This document shows positions 16,002-24,817 of a stretch of DNA of 34,381 nucleotides, in pieces. A program made the translations under genes and the position numbers. The notes beneath the pieces are model-generated. The model searched no databases. It was not told the DNA's origin and saw nothing but the letters and a program-made list of their open reading frames with translations. Each line of letters starts with the position of its first letter. The stretch's first letter is position 1. Source of the DNA: Gammaproteobacteria bacterium (GTDB lineage Bacteria > Pseudomonadota > Gammaproteobacteria > GCA-001735895); the NCBI GenBank assembly GCA_024229615.1, contig JAAESG010000114.1, positions 1 through 34,381 of the forward strand, in the 5' to 3' direction.

Positions 16002-17390
16002 TCAGGCAATGAGCTGCAGTGGGTCCCAGCCAAAAACCCGCTCGATATAGCTGGCGAAAGCAAACAATTCAAGCTCGCCATGCGGCTTGCCGATGATTTG
16101 CAGGCCGATTGGCAAGCCCGATTCTGTCTTGCCACAGGGCAAGGTGATCACCGGCAGGGTTGTCGCGGTGATCGCGCAGCAGATATACAACCAGCGATAG
16201 TACTCCGAGTATTCGAGACCATCGGAAAAACCCGGGAAACGCTCCTCGACCGGATAAGGCGTCAGGATGGTGGCCGGGCAGATGAGTAAATCGTAATCCT
16301 GCATAAATAACGAAGCGTTGGCGAAAACCTGCCCCTGCGCATCCATGGACTGCCGGATTTCGTCGGCATCGATGGCAAGACCTTTTTCAATGTTCCAGAT
16401 ATTTTCGGGTTTCAAAATATCACGCAAGTCATTGAGATCGGCACCGTACGACTGGGCATAATCGAGTGCGCGCGGAACCTCGAACGCGGCATGCATCATG
16501 CTCAGGTCCGGATGTGTGTTTTCAATAGCGATCATTTCCTGCTCGAGTTTGGCGATAGCACTGGTACAGATCGCAGCGACCTTGGCCGAGGTCCGGGTAA
16601 CACCCAAATCCTCGCTATAGGCAATTTTCAGTGGCTTCGTCGGCCGCGCCGCTGCATTTCCAAACTCGTCAAAAACATGCGGTTTACTCAGCCCCGCCAA
16701 CGCACTCGGACCCGCCATAACATCGGTAAACAGGGCCAGATCGGCGACCGTGCGCGCCATCGGGCCCTTTTGTGAATAAACACCGAACGGCTGCATGCCC
16801 GGGTTGGTGGCAATCAATCCGGGCGACGGTCTTAAACTGGTGACGCCGCAAAACGCGGCCGGCGTACGCAACGAACCGCCGAGGTCTGAGCCTTGCGCCA
16901 GCCAGGCGGTGCCACTGGCAAGCGCGGCCGCTGCTCCACCCGATGATCCCCCGGCGCTTCGCGTCAGGTCATACGGATTACGCGTCGCACCGAATACATC
17001 GTTAAAAGTATTCGCACCGGTGCCAAATTCGGGCGTATTCGATTTGGCGTAGACGATCCCGCCATTGGCTTCGAGCCGTTCCACCAGGATATCGGACTGT
17101 TGAGGAACATGGTTTTCATGCAGCATCGAACCGTAGGTTGTCCTGACCCCGGCGACATCGGTCAAATCCTTGATCGCAACCGGGATTCCGGCCAACGGTG
17201 TATCTTTCAGATCGCCCTGCCGGGCCGCCGCGCGGGCACGTTCGAAACAAAGCGTCGGTAATGCGTTGATGTCGCCATCGACCTCCTCGATTCGCGCCGC
17301 CAGCGCATCCAGCGTGTCATCGCCAGTGAGCTCACCTGCCTGTAGCAAGCTTACGATTTCACAAGCACTTTTGCCGATTAATTCATGCAT
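16002..17390 (-). CDS. Amidase signature family hydrolase
   Basis: A 462-residue cytosolic amidase with the Ser-cisSer-Lys triad in place: the Lys in PVAIKDLTDVAG (near residue 75), the cis-Ser in SAGGSSGGAAAALASG and the nucleophile Ser in GSDLGGSLRTPAAFCG. The AKSNTPEFGTGANTFNDVFG segment between them is typical of GatA-like amidases. The family includes malonamidase E2 and ureidomalonase, which yield malonate. The gene overlaps the malonyl-CoA synthetase stop by eight bases, so the two are translationally coupled; a substrate releasing malonate is therefore attractive, but not proven. GatA itself is unlikely because no gatB or gatC is adjacent. Confidence 0.87.
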   Translation of the reverse strand: MHELIGKSACEIVSLLQAGELTGDDTLDALAARIEEVDGDINALPTLCFERARAAARQGDLKDTPLAGIPVAIKDLTDVAGVRTTYGSMLHENHVPQQSDILVERLEANGGIVYAKSNTPEFGTGANTFNDVFGATRNPYDLTRSAGGSSGGAAAALASGTAWLAQGSDLGGSLRTPAAFCGVTSLRPSPGLIATNPGMQPFGVYSQKGPMARTVADLALFTDVMAGPSALAGLSKPHVFDEFGNAAARPTKPLKIAYSEDLGVTRTSAKVAAICTSAIAKLEQEMIAIENTHPDLSMMHAAFEVPRALDYAQSYGADLNDLRDILKPENIWNIEKGLAIDADEIRQSMDAQGQVFANASLFMQDYDLLICPATILTPYPVEERFPGFSDGLEYSEYYRWLYICCAITATTLPVITLPCGKTESGLPIGLQIIGKPHGELELFAFASYIERVFGWDPLQLIA

Positions 17391-18870
17391 ATTTGTCCCG
17401 CAAAATATTCTTTTGCACCTTGCCCATCGCGTTGCGCGGTAATTCGTCGAGCAGATAAAGCTTGCGCGGTAACTTGAAACGCGCCAGCGCCGGCTCGAGC
17501 GCCCTGATCAATTCTTCCGGGTCGAGTTCGGTGCCGGCGACCGGCACGACCGCGGCGGCAACCGCCTCACCCAGGTCGGCGTGCGCGATACCGAACACCG
17601 CCGATTCGAGCACACCATCGAGCGTGTCGATTTCGCTTTCGATCTGTTTCGGATAAATGTTATAGCCTCCCGAAATGATCAAGTCTTTTTCGCGCCCGAG
17701 AATATGCACGTAACCATCCGCGTCGATCTTGCCCAGGTCGCCACTGATGAAATAGCCGTCGTCGCGTAATTCGAGCGCGGTCTTCTCCGGCTTGCGCCAA
17801 TAACCGAGAAAAACATTCGGCCCGCGCACTTCGATCATGCCGGTTTCTCCAGCTGCCAGTTCAGCACCGGTTTCGGGATCACTGATCTTGATATCGACCC
17901 CGGGCAATGCAAAGCCGACACTGCCGACACGACGCTCGCCGGTGTAAGGATTGGACGTGTTCATGTTGGTTTCGGTCATGCCGTAGCGCTCGAGAATGCG
18001 ATGCCCGGTGCGTTGCTCAAATTCGATATGGGTTTCGGCCAGCATCGGCGCACTGCCGGAAACGAACAGGCGCATATGTGCAACCAGGTCGCGATCAAAG
18101 CGCGCATCGGCGAGCAGGCGCGTGTAAAAAGTCGGCACACCCATCAATGTGTTCGAGTGGGGCATTTGCTCGATCATCCGATCGACATCGAAGCGCGTCA
18201 GGAAAATCATCGATGCGCCCGCCACCAGAATGATATTGGTGGCGACGAACAAGCCATGGGTATGGAAGATCGGCAACGCGTGCAGTAACACGTCATCGCT
18301 GTTGAAATGCCAGTAATCGACCAGCGTCAATGCATTCGACAACAGGTTGTCGTGGCTCAGCATCGCACCCTTGGACAGACCCGTAGTGCCCGAGGTATAC
18401 AGGATTGCGGCGAGGTCCTGCGCCTCCCGTGCGACGTTGTCAAACTCCGTCGCATGCGCTTGTGCAGCCTGCATCAGATCGCCACCACCGTCGCCATCGA
18501 GACTGAAAAGACGTGACTCGATTCCATCGAATTCAGCCTTGCGCTCGCTGCTACAGACAAACATTGCGGGTTCGGCATCATCCAGAAAATAGCAAACCTC
18601 GCTGCGTGTATAAGCGTTGTTCAATGGCAGAAAAACCGCCCCGGCACGTACCGTGGCGAGATACAGCGCAATCGCCTCGACTGACTTTTGTACCTGCACC
18701 GCAATACGGTCGCCAGGCCGGACGCCTTGCGCCAGCAGCAAATTTGCCAGTTGAGCGCTCACCGCGACCAGTTCGGCGTAAGACCAGGATCGTTCGCCAG
18801 GCACTTCCAGCAGGGTTCGCGAGTCGGTTTCCCGTCCTTTTAACAAGCCGTCATATAAATGATTAGCCAT
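17383..18870 (-). CDS. matB: Malonyl-CoA synthetase (malonate-CoA ligase)
   Basis: A 495-residue ANL-superfamily enzyme that joins malonate and CoA with ATP. It has the P-loop LAAILYTSGTTGLSKGAML, the A5-like RYGMTETNMNTSNPYTGERR stretch whose NTSNPY sequence is a hallmark of MatB, YFISGDLGKIDADGYVHILGR, the hinge DLIISGGYNIYP, and the catalytic Lys in PRNAMGKVQKNILRD near the C terminus. The ATG at 18870 shares a base with the transporter's TGA (TGATG type overlap); a GTG three bases earlier is also possible. Middle gene of the transporter-matB-amidase unit. No malonyl-CoA decarboxylase lies in the window, so product malonyl-CoA may feed fatty acid synthesis or a decarboxylase elsewhere. Another short-chain dicarboxylate ligase activity cannot be excluded. 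Confidence 0.88.
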   Translation of the reverse strand: MANHLYDGLLKGRETDSRTLLEVPGERSWSYAELVAVSAQLANLLLAQGVRPGDRIAVQVQKSVEAIALYLATVRAGAVFLPLNNAYTRSEVCYFLDDAEPAMFVCSSERKAEFDGIESRLFSLDGDGGGDLMQAAQAHATEFDNVAREAQDLAAILYTSGTTGLSKGAMLSHDNLLSNALTLVDYWHFNSDDVLLHALPIFHTHGLFVATNIILVAGASMIFLTRFDVDRMIEQMPHSNTLMGVPTFYTRLLADARFDRDLVAHMRLFVSGSAPMLAETHIEFEQRTGHRILERYGMTETNMNTSNPYTGERRVGSVGFALPGVDIKISDPETGAELAAGETGMIEVRGPNVFLGYWRKPEKTALELRDDGYFISGDLGKIDADGYVHILGREKDLIISGGYNIYPKQIESEIDTLDGVLESAVFGIAHADLGEAVAAAVVPVAGTELDPEELIRALEPALARFKLPRKLYLLDELPRNAMGKVQKNILRDKYA

Positions 18871-19787
18871 CACAGCACCGGCACCGGTTTTCGGCGCAGG
18901 CCACTGAGCGCATTACCTGCAATCGCCATCATCAGGACGGAGCCTCCAAACAGCGTATAAAAACTGACACTTTCACCCATGAAGATCCACACCCAGAACG
19001 GACCCAGCAATACTTCCGTCATCGACAACAAGGTGAGTTCCGCCGCCGGCACTACTTTCGAACCAACGGTATAAATCACCAGCCCCATTCCGACCTGTAA
19101 ATAACCCAGCGTAATCGCGATGCCGATATCGCTGCGCGGCAACGCAAAACTGTAGCCTTTAGCCAGACATATCATGCCTGCCGTGACGAAGGCAAAAACT
19201 CCGGCCAGGAACACGGCCGGCAACATATCCTCGAGCTTGCCCCAACGCAACGCGATGCTGAAGACCGCAAATCCGAACGCCGATCCTATCGCGCTCAGGT
19301 TACCGACCAGCCTTCCGGCGGCAAAACCGTTGATGACCATGATGGCGATGCCGATCGATGCGAAGATCATCGCAACCCAGGTCGCCTTGCGTACCTCTTC
19401 ACGCAGTATGATCCAGCCGAAAACCGCGGCCAGGAATGGCGCCGCGGCAAACAGAAACATCGCGTTCGCGACCGTCGTGGTCTGGATCGCATAGACACCG
19501 CCGCTAAACGCAGCCACGAGACCGAGCGCGCCGATGACCCCGGCGATGCCGGCACTCCTGATCGCCGCGACGGGCCTGAAACCCGATTTATAGGTAATGA
19601 TGCAAAACAGGAAGATGGCCAGGGCGATCGAGCGGTAGAACAGAATCTGCCAGACATTGGCCTCCTCAATGAGCCGAATCCCGACACCCATCGACGACCA
19701 GAACACGCCCGCCAGCAATACCAGCACGACACCGCTGACATAGCTGATATTGGGTGATTCGAGCCTCGCGGCCATGGTCTCGGACAT
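18870..19787 (-). CDS. EamA/DMT-family transporter
   Basis: A 305-residue inner-membrane protein with about ten transmembrane helices in two EamA repeats, e.g. LVLLAGVFWSSMGVGIRLI at the first helix and FGFAVFSIALRWG at the second repeat. The final helices VWIFMGESVSFYTLFGG carry the typical GE motif. I chose the ATG at 19787 (MSETMAAR), just ahead of the first helix; the frame remains open to an ATG at 19958, but that stretch overlaps the divergent PhyH gene. First gene of the unit with matB and the amidase. Family members export or import small metabolites; here a malonate-related or amide compound is conceivable. Confidence 0.85.
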   Translation of the reverse strand: MSETMAARLESPNISYVSGVVLVLLAGVFWSSMGVGIRLIEEANVWQILFYRSIALAIFLFCIITYKSGFRPVAAIRSAGIAGVIGALGLVAAFSGGVYAIQTTTVANAMFLFAAAPFLAAVFGWIILREEVRKATWVAMIFASIGIAIMVINGFAAGRLVGNLSAIGSAFGFAVFSIALRWGKLEDMLPAVFLAGVFAFVTAGMICLAKGYSFALPRSDIGIAITLGYLQVGMGLVIYTVGSKVVPAAELTLLSMTEVLLGPFWVWIFMGESVSFYTLFGGSVLMMAIAGNALSGLRRKPVPVL

Positions 19788-19935
19788 ACGTTCAAAAGCC
19801 GTTGTGACAAGTCTGGCGCTTGAGATTAATCGAAGGCAATCAGAATGCAAAGCAATAGTTTTACACCTGCGGCCATTCGGTTTTACGGTGCGCCAGGATC
19901 GGCATAAACTCGATACAACCCCGGGGGTGATCGAC

Positions 19936-20834
19936 ATGCAACAGGACAAACCTTTCAATCAGGTCACCGTGGACTGGCACCGACCTGATTTAGTCATAGA
20001 CACCAGTGAACTGGCAACATTTAGCGCACGCGACGAAGACATCGAAACTTTCAGGCGCGACGGTGTGGTGGTGCTGCCAGGCGCCAGCCGCGAATGGGTC
20101 GAAACCCTGCGCACCGGCCTGCAGCGCAACCTGGACAACCCACAACAATTTGCCTTTCCCTGCGAAAGCAATCCCGCAGATCTTCCCGGCCGATTTTTTG
20201 ACAGCTATTGCAACTGGCAACTGATTCCCGAATACCTCGACTATGTCTCCCATTCATCGGCCGCATCGATCGCGGGGCAATTCATGCACGGCGAAAGCGC
20301 GCAGTTTTCCACGAGCACGCCTTCATGAAGGCCCCGGGCACACAACGCGCGACGCCGTGGCACCAGGACCTTTCCTACTATTGCGTCGATGGCATGCATA
20401 CCGCGACCGTATACGTGTCTTTGGATCATGCCGATGCGGACGTGGCAGTACAGTTCGTCAAAGGTTCGCATCACTGGAACAAGTCATTTTATCCGCGTGT
20501 TTTCGAAGATGGCAGCGATTTTAACAACGACCAAGCCGATGCCGAACTCGAACCGGTACCCGATATCAACTCGAACCCGGATCAGTACGATATCGTCGCG
20601 TGGGCGCTGCAACCGGGTGACACCATCGTATTCGATTTTCGCACCCTGCACGGCACGGGCGACGCCACTATCAAATCCCTGCGGCGGGCATTTTCAACGC
20701 GCTGGATAGGCGACGATGTCACTTATTGCGAACGCCCGGGTGAAACCTCGCCGCCCTATGTCGATCACGGCATGCAAAGCGGCGACAGGATGCGCGAGGA
20801 CTGGTTTCCGGTTTTGTGGCGAAGGGCGGCTTAA
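19936..20834 (+). pseudogene. Phytanoyl-CoA dioxygenase (PhyH) family oxygenase, frameshifted
   Basis: Two overlapping frames make one PhyH-type non-heme Fe(II)/2-oxoglutarate oxygenase. The first, from the ATG at 19936, gives FRRDGVVVLPGASREWVE and ends after QFMHGESAQF. The second continues with FHEHAFMKAPGTQ, PWHQDLSYY (iron ligands His and Asp of HxD), TVYVSLDHADADVAVQFVKGSHHW, and FDFRTLHGTG with the distal His followed by the 2OG-binding Arg in RRAFSTRW. Adding one T to the T4 run at 20305-20308 restores a normal 299-residue protein. So this is either a recent mutation or an assembly error. It diverges from the transporter-matB-amidase unit and converges, with a 4-base overlap, on the FAD oxidoreductase. 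Substrate unknown. Confidence 0.75.
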
Positions 20835-22156
20835 ACCTCCTTCCGCGCGCGCCATAACTCCCAGGCCATTCGAGCCCTGACCCCGATGCCAAGGAAAGGC
20901 TGCATCGGCAATCGGCTGGGTTCACCGAGGCTTTGCATGAAGCCGATCAGCTCATTGTCGATACCGCAGGCCATGTCCGCGGCGAGCATACCGCCCGTGG
21001 TCCCCTTGGTGACGCCGATCGCGTTCTGACAGATCGAGGTATGTATATTGTCCGCCAGCCGGCCAAATCCCGGTGCGCCATTTTGCGACAGGCAGATGAA
21101 GCCGGTCCAGGTATATTCCATCTCGACCTGCGGCAGCATCGGGAAGCGTTCATCGAACAGGCGCTTGTGTCGCCGTGCAATTTTGCCCTGGTATGAAGCC
21201 GTTTCCCGCATCGACGGGTTGTAGTAGATGTTGTTACGGATCAAAATACGGTGATCCTGTGTATAGCGCATCGTGATCGCCGCAAACGCATTCGCCGGCG
21301 TCACACCCCAGTTCTCTTCGCAACCGATCGTATCGCGTTCCGCATCGGTCAGCTGCCGGCTCAGACTGGCGTTGGCCGCAAACGGCAGCAGTCGGCGCCG
21401 ATAGAATCCAAACTGCTCGGCGAAAGCGTTGACACCGAGAATCATTTGCTTTGCCCTGACTTCGCCACCCGCGGTCGTCAAACTGATTTCGGCGCCACTG
21501 TTAAAACGAGTCACCGGGGTATTCTCGTAAACGCTGACGTTTTCCGGCAGATTATCGGCGAGACCACGCACCAATGCCGCAGGATTGAGCAGCCGACAAC
21601 CCGGGGTGTAAATCGCCGCCTTAAAATGCGTGGTGCCGAGACGTTTGTCCAGATCAGCCTTGTCGATCCAGCTGAAGGGCTCGTTGAGTGCTTCCAGCTC
21701 ACGCGCGAAAGGCTCCAGTAATTCGGTAACCCCCTGCGCCGAACAGGCGGTCTGGTATTTACCGGGCTTACTCCAGTCGCAATCGATGTTGTAACGTTCG
21801 ATCTGGGTCTCGTGATAGGCGATCGCGGCGCGTGCCAGCGCCATGTAACGATGCGAACCATCGAGCTCATCCATCGAGCTGCCGACGACATGTGGCAGAT
21901 CGATCGCAAAACCTGAATTTCGGCCCGAGGCATTCTCACCGACCTCACCGGCATCGAGTAATGCGATGCTGTCGTCGGGGCGATTCTCGGCCAGGCGCCG
22001 TGCAGCGGCCAGGCCGGCGTAACCGGCGCCAATGACGACCCAGTCGACCTTGTGCAAGCCCGCCAGTGCCGGGTTCGGCCTTCGCATCGGCAGAACCCGG
22101 CTCCAGCCGTTGGTGTTATCTTCGATCGGGAAGTGTGAAATCTGTTTCGCGTTCAT
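20831..22156 (-). CDS. FAD-dependent amine/amino acid oxidoreductase, PuuB-like
   Basis: A 441-residue flavoenzyme of the DAO family, closest in pattern to gamma-glutamylputrescine oxidase-like proteins. VDWVVIGAGYAGLAAARRL near residue 38 is the FAD-binding Rossmann motif; GENASGRNSGFAIDLPH follows as the usual second FAD contact. C-terminal features include MEYTWTGFICLSQNGAPGFG and NAIGVTKGTTGGMLAAD. The ATG overlaps the stop of the EutQ-like cupin in an ATGA arrangement, so the two are coupled. The enzyme probably oxidises a secondary or N-methylated amine or an amino acid; the shared promoter region with an MttB-family methyltransferase suggests a methylated amine, by inference. Confidence 0.85.
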   Translation of the reverse strand: MNAKQISHFPIEDNTNGWSRVLPMRRPNPALAGLHKVDWVVIGAGYAGLAAARRLAENRPDDSIALLDAGEVGENASGRNSGFAIDLPHVVGSSMDELDGSHRYMALARAAIAYHETQIERYNIDCDWSKPGKYQTACSAQGVTELLEPFARELEALNEPFSWIDKADLDKRLGTTHFKAAIYTPGCRLLNPAALVRGLADNLPENVSVYENTPVTRFNSGAEISLTTAGGEVRAKQMILGVNAFAEQFGFYRRRLLPFAANASLSRQLTDAERDTIGCEENWGVTPANAFAAITMRYTQDHRILIRNNIYYNPSMRETASYQGKIARRHKRLFDERFPMLPQVEMEYTWTGFICLSQNGAPGFGRLADNIHTSICQNAIGVTKGTTGGMLAADMACGIDNELIGFMQSLGEPSRLPMQPFLGIGVRARMAWELWRARKEV

Positions 22157-22509
22157 TCGATTTCATGCCAGTTCGACGGGTGAATCGCAAAATGTATCAA
22201 AGCCGACTCCGCCTCGTAAACCAGTTCAGTACCGCTCGGCAACCAGATACAGTCACGCGCTCGCAACTCATGCACCTCTCCATTGGCGTGCAGCATGAGT
22301 ACACCCTCAAATACCGTCAGAACCTCGTCATACCTGATCGTCCACGGGATGCGTGCATGGCTTAACCTGCCCCAGCCGGTGCCGAGTTCGGTGCCATCCT
22401 CGGCGCCACAGATACCCGACACTTTGGCCATATCGCCGTATTCGAAACGCGGGGCAAACTCGAGGTCATCGAATCGCTCGACCCGCACAGGTGTTTTCGC
22501 TTTACTCAT
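22153..22509 (-). CDS. EutQ-like cupin protein
   Basis: A 118-residue single-domain cupin. The stretch IPWTIRYDEVLTVFEGVLMLH followed by ELRARDCIWLPSGTELVYEA matches the two cupin motifs in the EutQ/ethanolamine-utilisation style, where the usual metal-binding histidines are largely replaced (YDEVLTV), so metal binding may be weak or absent. A strong ribosome binding site (AGGAGG) lies eight bases before the ATG. First gene of the leftward pair with the FAD oxidoreductase, divergent from tetR. Cupins in such clusters may be dioxygenases, isomerases or ligand-binding proteins; the role here is unknown. Confidence 0.75.
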   Translation of the reverse strand: MSKAKTPVRVERFDDLEFAPRFEYGDMAKVSGICGAEDGTELGTGWGRLSHARIPWTIRYDEVLTVFEGVLMLHANGEVHELRARDCIWLPSGTELVYEAESALIHFAIHPSNWHEIE

Positions 22510-22537
22510 TGATCATCCCTCCTGTCGATTTTCTATC

Positions 22538-22565
22538 TTGCATATAAAATACAGATATGTATATT
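22538..22565 (+). promoter_or_regulatory. Putative sigma-70 promoter for the tetR-mttB operon
   Basis: TTGCAT (22538-22543) and TATATT (22560-22565) are separated by 16 bases, a plausible -35/-10 pair directed rightward, with transcription expected to start near 22572, about 23 bases before the TetR ATG. The -10 box overlaps the left arm of the operator palindrome, as expected for repression. Confidence 0.45.
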
Positions 22566-22584
22566 TAACCATACATATCTGTAT
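22549..22584. promoter_or_regulatory. Candidate TetR operator: perfect 14+14 bp inverted repeat
   Basis: ATACAGATATGTAT (22549-22562) and its exact reverse complement ATACATATCTGTAT (22571-22584) are separated by eight bases. The palindrome sits in the 85-base gap between the divergent cupin/FAD and tetR/mttB transcription units, over the likely -10 box, so a TetR protein bound here could control both directions. The right arm covers the possible ATG at 22583, which favours 22595 as the regulator start. Confidence 0.75.
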
Positions 22585-22594
22585 GGATTCAATC

Positions 22595-23266
22595 ATGTCT
22601 GATACCAAGCTGCTCCGAGCGGTCGCCGAACGTGGTAATTCGGCCCCGGAGCGAACCCAGTTACAACGCTTTGACTGGCTGCAAAAAGCACTCGAGATCT
22701 TCGTTGCGGAAGGTATCGACGCAGTGCGTATCACGCGCCTGGCGCAGGATCTCGGCGTCACTCGCGGCAGTTTTTACTGGCATTTCGAAAACCGTGATGA
22801 CTTGATCGATGCCCTGGTGCACTACTGGAAAGACAAGAACACCGCTGCGATTACCGACTCGATCCTGCAGGCAAAAAGCCTCAGTGACGGCATTTTTCGC
22901 TTTTTCGAAACCTGCATCGATGCCGCACTGTTCGACCCAAGACTCGATCTCGCACTCAGGGAATGGGCGCGACGCTCCCCCACCGTGCGTGACCTCGTGG
23001 ATCGTGAAGACGAGGCCCGGATCGATGCCTTGCAACAGTTTTTTCTACGCTTCGAATTCCCGATGCCACAAGCGTTGATTCGCGCACGCGTGCTCTACTA
23101 TTCGCAGATTGGCTTTTACGCGCTCGAAGTGCAGGAACCCCTGCAGACCAGGCTCGGCTACACCGAGGCCTATTTCGAGGCTTTCACCGGCGAACAACTG
23201 GATTCGCTCGAAGCCACCGGTTTTCGCAAACACATACTCGAGACTTATGGAGATAAATTGTCATGA
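22595..23266 (+). CDS. TetR-family transcriptional regulator
   Basis: A 223-residue regulator. The helix-turn-helix domain is at residues ~26-74: ALEIFVAEGIDAVRITRLAQ followed by DLGVTRGSFYWHFENRDDLI, the standard recognition helix pattern YxHFxxRddL. The C-terminal ligand-binding domain is all helical. The ATG at 22595 is chosen because the earlier ATG at 22583 lies in the operator. Its TGA overlaps the ATG of the MttB-family gene (ATGA), so regulator and enzyme are co-translated. Most likely it represses both its own operon and the divergent cupin/FAD pair through the 22549-22584 palindrome until an inducer, probably the pathway substrate, binds. Confidence 0.88.
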   Translation: MSDTKLLRAVAERGNSAPERTQLQRFDWLQKALEIFVAEGIDAVRITRLAQDLGVTRGSFYWHFENRDDLIDALVHYWKDKNTAAITDSILQAKSLSDGIFRFFETCIDAALFDPRLDLALREWARRSPTVRDLVDREDEARIDALQQFFLRFEFPMPQALIRARVLYYSQIGFYALEVQEPLQTRLGYTEAYFEAFTGEQLDSLEATGFRKHILETYGDKLS

Positions 23267-24789
23267 GAAGATCTCGCCGCGGCAGGCATCATGGCCAGAC
23301 CGATACGTCACATCAGCGCCAGGTCATTTACCGTAACCTGAAAAACCCGTTGATCAAGCAGCCGGCCTTCAGCGCCGACCGGCTCGAGGCCATACATGAC
23401 ACCGCGCTGCGCGTGCTCGAAGAACTCGGCATCAAGGTGTTGAACAGCGAAGCCCGGCAATACTATGCGCAGGCTGGTGCCAGTGTCGATGAAGCCTCGA
23501 TGATGGTGAAAATCGATCGTGAACTGGTCGCAAGCGCACTCGAAACAGCGCCGAGCGAATTTATCCTGCACGGCCGAACGCCCGCGCACGATGTCACCCT
23601 CGGAGGCGATAATATCAACTTCGTTTCGGTCGGCGGCGCACCGCATATCTCAGACCTCGACCGCGGCAAGCGTCCCGCAACCCTCGAGGACACACGCAAC
23701 ATCATCAAACTGTGCGAGCACTTCGACATCATCCATCTGCAATCACCCAACGTCGAGTCACAGGATATCGCGGTGCATCTGCGCCACTACCCGGTTACCC
23801 AGAGCCAGCTAAGTCTTAGTCAGAAGCCCTTTTTTATTTTTTCGCGCGGGTCGGAACAGATCGCCGATGCCTTCACGATGACGCGCATCGCCTATGGACT
23901 CAGTCAGGAGGAGTTTGAAGCCAAACCCTGGTGCTACACCGTGATCAATACCAATTCGCCACGCCAGCTCGACCTGCCGATGTGCCAGGGCATCATCGAT
24001 TTCGCCCAGGCCGGACAGGTATCGGTTATCACGCCGTTTACACTGGCCGGTGCAATGGCCCCGGTGACCATGCCGGGTGCACTGGTATTGCAGCACGCCG
24101 AAGCTTTAGCCGGGATTCTGTTGTCGCAAATCGTGCGCAGCGGTGCGCCGGTCGTTTACGGTTCGTTTACATCGAATGTGGATATGAAATCCGGTTCACC
24201 GGCCTTCGGCACGCCCGAATTCGTGCAGGCAGCTTTCGGTGCCGGGCAACTGGCGCGCCATATCGCTCTTCCCTGGCGTGGCTCGGCCGCGACCGCATCT
24301 AATGCCCCCGATGAACAATCCGTATACGAATTCCTGATGTCGGCCTGGGGCAGCATACTCGGTGGCGTTAACATGATGGTGCATTCGGCGGGCTGGCTCG
24401 AGGGCGGTCTGACCGGCTCGATGGAGAAGTTCATTCTCGATATCGAAATGTTGCAAATCTTCGCCGAGATATTCGAACCACTCAAAAGTGATGATGCGGA
24501 ACTGGCCTTCGATGCGATCGCCAATGTCGAACCCGGCAGCCATTTCTTTGGTTGCGATCACACCATAGAACGCTATCAAACCGCCTTTTACGAGCCGCTG
24601 GTATCGGACTGGAGCAATTTTGGCCAATGGACCGACAATGGCAGCAAGACCGCGACGCAACGTGCGAATGGGATCTGGAAGAAAATCCTGCTGGATTTCG
24701 AGGAGCCCGCGCTGGACCCGGCACGCGCCGAGGAACTGCAGGCCTTTATCGATCGGCGCAGCGCCGAGGGCGGTGCTGCTGTCGATTAA
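23263..24789 (+). CDS. Trimethylamine methyltransferase (MttB) family protein, non-pyrrolysine
   Basis: A 508-residue member of the MttB superfamily, which includes the pyrrolysine-dependent trimethylamine methyltransferase and the pyrrolysine-free glycine betaine methyltransferase MtgB. The basic N terminus (RRSRRGRHHG) and FSADRLEAIHDTALRVLEELGIKVL are typical of bacterial non-Pyl members; further family segments are YGSFTSNVDMKSGSPAFGTPE and LGGVNMMVHSAGWLEGGLTGS. There is no in-frame TAG, so pyrrolysine is not used. These enzymes form a TIM barrel and move a methyl group from a quaternary or tertiary amine to a corrinoid protein. No corrinoid protein or activator gene is adjacent, so acceptor and chemistry are open. 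Co-transcribed with tetR. Confidence 0.88.
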   Translation: MRRSRRGRHHGQTDTSHQRQVIYRNLKNPLIKQPAFSADRLEAIHDTALRVLEELGIKVLNSEARQYYAQAGASVDEASMMVKIDRELVASALETAPSEFILHGRTPAHDVTLGGDNINFVSVGGAPHISDLDRGKRPATLEDTRNIIKLCEHFDIIHLQSPNVESQDIAVHLRHYPVTQSQLSLSQKPFFIFSRGSEQIADAFTMTRIAYGLSQEEFEAKPWCYTVINTNSPRQLDLPMCQGIIDFAQAGQVSVITPFTLAGAMAPVTMPGALVLQHAEALAGILLSQIVRSGAPVVYGSFTSNVDMKSGSPAFGTPEFVQAAFGAGQLARHIALPWRGSAATASNAPDEQSVYEFLMSAWGSILGGVNMMVHSAGWLEGGLTGSMEKFILDIEMLQIFAEIFEPLKSDDAELAFDAIANVEPGSHFFGCDHTIERYQTAFYEPLVSDWSNFGQWTDNGSKTATQRANGIWKKILLDFEEPALDPARAEELQAFIDRRSAEGGAAVD

Positions 24790-24817
24790 GCCCGGTCGAT
24801 TGCAGTCGAGCGCACGC

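Noticed and set aside
16002-17390. GatA subunit of the tRNA amidotransferase
   Set aside because: No gatB or gatC adjacent, and the gene is coupled to a malonyl-CoA synthetase.
23263-24789. Pyrrolysine-encoding MttB
   Set aside because: The gene has no in-frame TAG over its full length, so it is a non-pyrrolysine member.
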